Translations under genes and position numbers: made by a program | NCBI RefSeq assembly: GCF_963676285.1 | Contig: NZ_OY781063.1 | Span: 2,914,001 to 2,978,000, forward strand | Direction of reading: 5' to 3' | Origin: an uncultured Sphaerochaeta sp. | GTDB lineage: Bacteria; Spirochaetota; Spirochaetia; Sphaerochaetales; Sphaerochaetaceae | DNA: 64,000 nucleotides | The notes under the pieces: model-generated | Database searches by the model: none | The model's input: only the letters and a program-made list of their open reading frames with translations | Told to the model about the DNA's origin: nothing | In this document: one piece after another, positions 62,777 through 64,000 of the stretch | Layout of the letters: the number at the start of each line of letters is the position of its first letter | Numbering within the stretch: the first letter of the stretch is position 1

Positions 62777-63519
62777 GACGTCAGATAGTAACCCTCCTTG
62801 TAATGATTATGTGTACCTTAGGTTTATTTGGTGCAACCGATCCGTTCTCTTACCCCTTGGGAACGGTAATCATTGATGCCGGCCATGGAGGACATGACCC
62901 TGGGGCTAGCAATGCATGGAGCTTTGCCGGTGGTACCATCTACGAGAAGGACCTTACCTTGGACATAGCCAAACGGCTTCATGCCCTGCTTGCAGTCTCC
63001 CATCCCCATTTGCAGCTTGTCATGACTCGCTCAGAGGATATATTCCTCTCTCTACAAGAGCGATGTAGCATCGCCTATACCACTCCTCTCCAACCGCAAA
63101 CAAGTTCACTTTTCATCTCCATTCATGTAAATAGTGCTACGACCGATCAGGCAACGGGTTTTGAGATACTCACCAAGGAACAGGATAAGCGGGTTACATT
63201 GCTTGATGCGTCCACACCGATTGAGAATATCCCACTCTATGCGTCACATTCTCAACTCTCCTTGAACCGGTTGCTGAATCAACGGAATCTGGTGGTTGCA
63301 TCTGTCTTCGAGCAAGCCCTGAACGGTTCGTTGGTTACCAGTCGTAATCGTGGGATAAAAGAACGTGACCTATGGGTACTCAATGGCTCCAGAATGCCTG
63401 CGGTATTGGTGGAGGTTGGCTTTCTATCCAATGAAGAGGATGCGAGAAACCTGGTGTCTCCCCAGTGGAGGCAAAGAATGGCCCAGATCTTGGCCCAAGC
63501 AGTAGAAGAATGCTTGTAG
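62773..63519 (+). CDS. N-acetylmuramoyl-L-alanine amidase
   Basis: The 248-residue protein has a GTG start in a GTGA overlap with the previous gene. A signal peptide covers about residues 1-20. Amidase_3 zinc ligands are present: AGHGGHDPGA, a Glu in YEKDL, SIHVNS and the catalytic Glu of VEVGFLSN. It cleaves stem peptides from glycan in the periplasm. A long variable insertion near the middle fits the family. Confidence 0.9.
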   Translation: MRRQIVTLLVMIMCTLGLFGATDPFSYPLGTVIIDAGHGGHDPGASNAWSFAGGTIYEKDLTLDIAKRLHALLAVSHPHLQLVMTRSEDIFLSLQERCSIAYTTPLQPQTSSLFISIHVNSATTDQATGFEILTKEQDKRVTLLDASTPIENIPLYASHSQLSLNRLLNQRNLVVASVFEQALNGSLVTSRNRGIKERDLWVLNGSRMPAVLVEVGFLSNEEDARNLVSPQWRQRMAQILAQAVEECL

Positions 63520-63528
63520 GAGGTAGTC

Positions 63529-64000
63529 ATGGGTATTGGAGTAGGGCGAAAGTCTCTCTATAAAGCAAAAGAGACTCCTTCCATGGTTATTGTTCCCTCG
63601 GTTCCCTATCTGATCATTGATGGAGAAGGGAATTCGAATGAAGAAGGGTACACGCTTGCTACCCAGTTGCTTTTTTCCTTGCATGACCTTCTCTGCAACC
63701 GGGTTGGGTTGGTGGAGACTCCTTTTTTGGAGTGCGTATGGACGGCACAGGAAATTGAGAATCGGGAACCATGGAGTTGGTCGGCAATGATAGTGGAGCC
63801 ACAAGGGATGACAGATTCCTTGTTTACAGAAGTAAGGGATGAGTTGGCTTTCAAGCAAGGCATTCCAACCCTTGATATCTACCGTTCCAATATTGAGGAT
63901 GGTCTCTGTGTTACACTCCTGCATACAGGTCCTTTCAGTTTTGAAGGAAAAAGTTTCCAGATGATGGAAGCCTATTGCAAGGAGCAAAATCTGACTCGTC
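63529..64000 (+). CDS. GyrI-like small-molecule-binding protein (partial, right edge)
   Basis: This CDS is cut by the window. The ATG follows TAGGAGG. The pattern SLYKAKETPSMVIVPSVPYLIIDGEGN is the start of the SOUL/GyrI-like fold of BmrR-type effector domains. Such stand-alone proteins bind or hydrolyse small lipophilic compounds. 157 residues are visible. Confidence 0.7.
   Translation, partial: MGIGVGRKSLYKAKETPSMVIVPSVPYLIIDGEGNSNEEGYTLATQLLFSLHDLLCNRVGLVETPFLECVWTAQEIENREPWSWSAMIVEPQGMTDSLFTEVRDELAFKQGIPTLDIYRSNIEDGLCVTLLHTGPFSFEGKSFQMMEAYCKEQNLTR

Overview
The window joins most of a temperate podovirus-type prophage (1 to about 33,995) to a stretch of host chromosome (about 33,995 to 64,000). 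Host gene content and protein flavour (an E. coli-like ygfK/ssnA/ygeY/xdhD/ygeW purine cluster, NCS2 permease, adenine deaminase, proA-proB), moderate GC and Sphaerochaeta-like proteins suggest an anaerobic spirochaete of the Sphaerochaeta/Treponema group. That placement is inference.

Prophage late region (1-17,050, all minus strand): in transcription order small terminase, two small proteins, large terminase, T7-type portal, a Bbp19-like protein, scaffold, major capsid, capsid accessory proteins, tail tubular proteins A and B, and three internal/ejection-type virion proteins. The last runs off the left edge and carries a zincin HEMGH motif. Between 17,050 and 18,698 lie a control region (TATGCA repeats, a small ribbon-helix-helix-like gene, four GGTNNNACC operators around a promoter) and a roughly 580-nt structured leader.

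Prophage early region (18,698-32,460, plus strand): many short, tightly coupled genes. They include an ArdC-like antirestriction protein, a RadC-like protein, a Cro/CI-type repressor with divergent promoters (23.4-23.9 kb), and a recombination/replication block (PD-(D/E)XK nuclease, ERF annealing protein, SSB, NinG). Two intergenic RNA elements mimic the acceptor/T-arm half of a tRNA. At 28,506-29,489 is a striking array: 27 clear copies of a degenerate 10-bp repeat (RAGYGARYCA) every 34-38 bp (mean 36.1 bp), each followed by 8 variable bases, a purine-rich second repeat and about 8 more variable bases. Directly downstream (29,530) is a 266-residue protein with an IS110/Nop-like domain and no recognisable nuclease domain. 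The array period equals the 36-nt tigRNA and the two-spacer layout matches TIGR arrays, so I read this as a prophage-borne TIGR-Tas system of the nuclease-less (TasA) type. It is the most important item in the window. The prophage ends with a tyrosine integrase next to tRNA-Leu(UAA), the likely attachment site.

Host region: a coiled-coil membrane protein, a threonine-synthase-like enzyme and a second PLP enzyme (minus strand), then a plus-strand purine catabolic cluster: ygfK, ssnA, ygeY, an 8-oxoguanine deaminase-like amidohydrolase, an FAD subunit, xdhD and ygeW. Next come a VOC protein, a BaiN-like flavoprotein, a nucleotide-sugar epimerase, an NCS2 purine permease, adenine deaminase, a FecCD-type ABC importer, proA-proB, a glycosyltransferase-like protein, an N-acetylmuramoyl-L-alanine amidase and the start of a GyrI-like protein. 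A 16-bp motif of consensus GTTGCRRWWKGTTGCA recurs before ygfK, ygeW, adenine deaminase and the ABC transporter, which suggests one regulator ties purine use and the transporter together.
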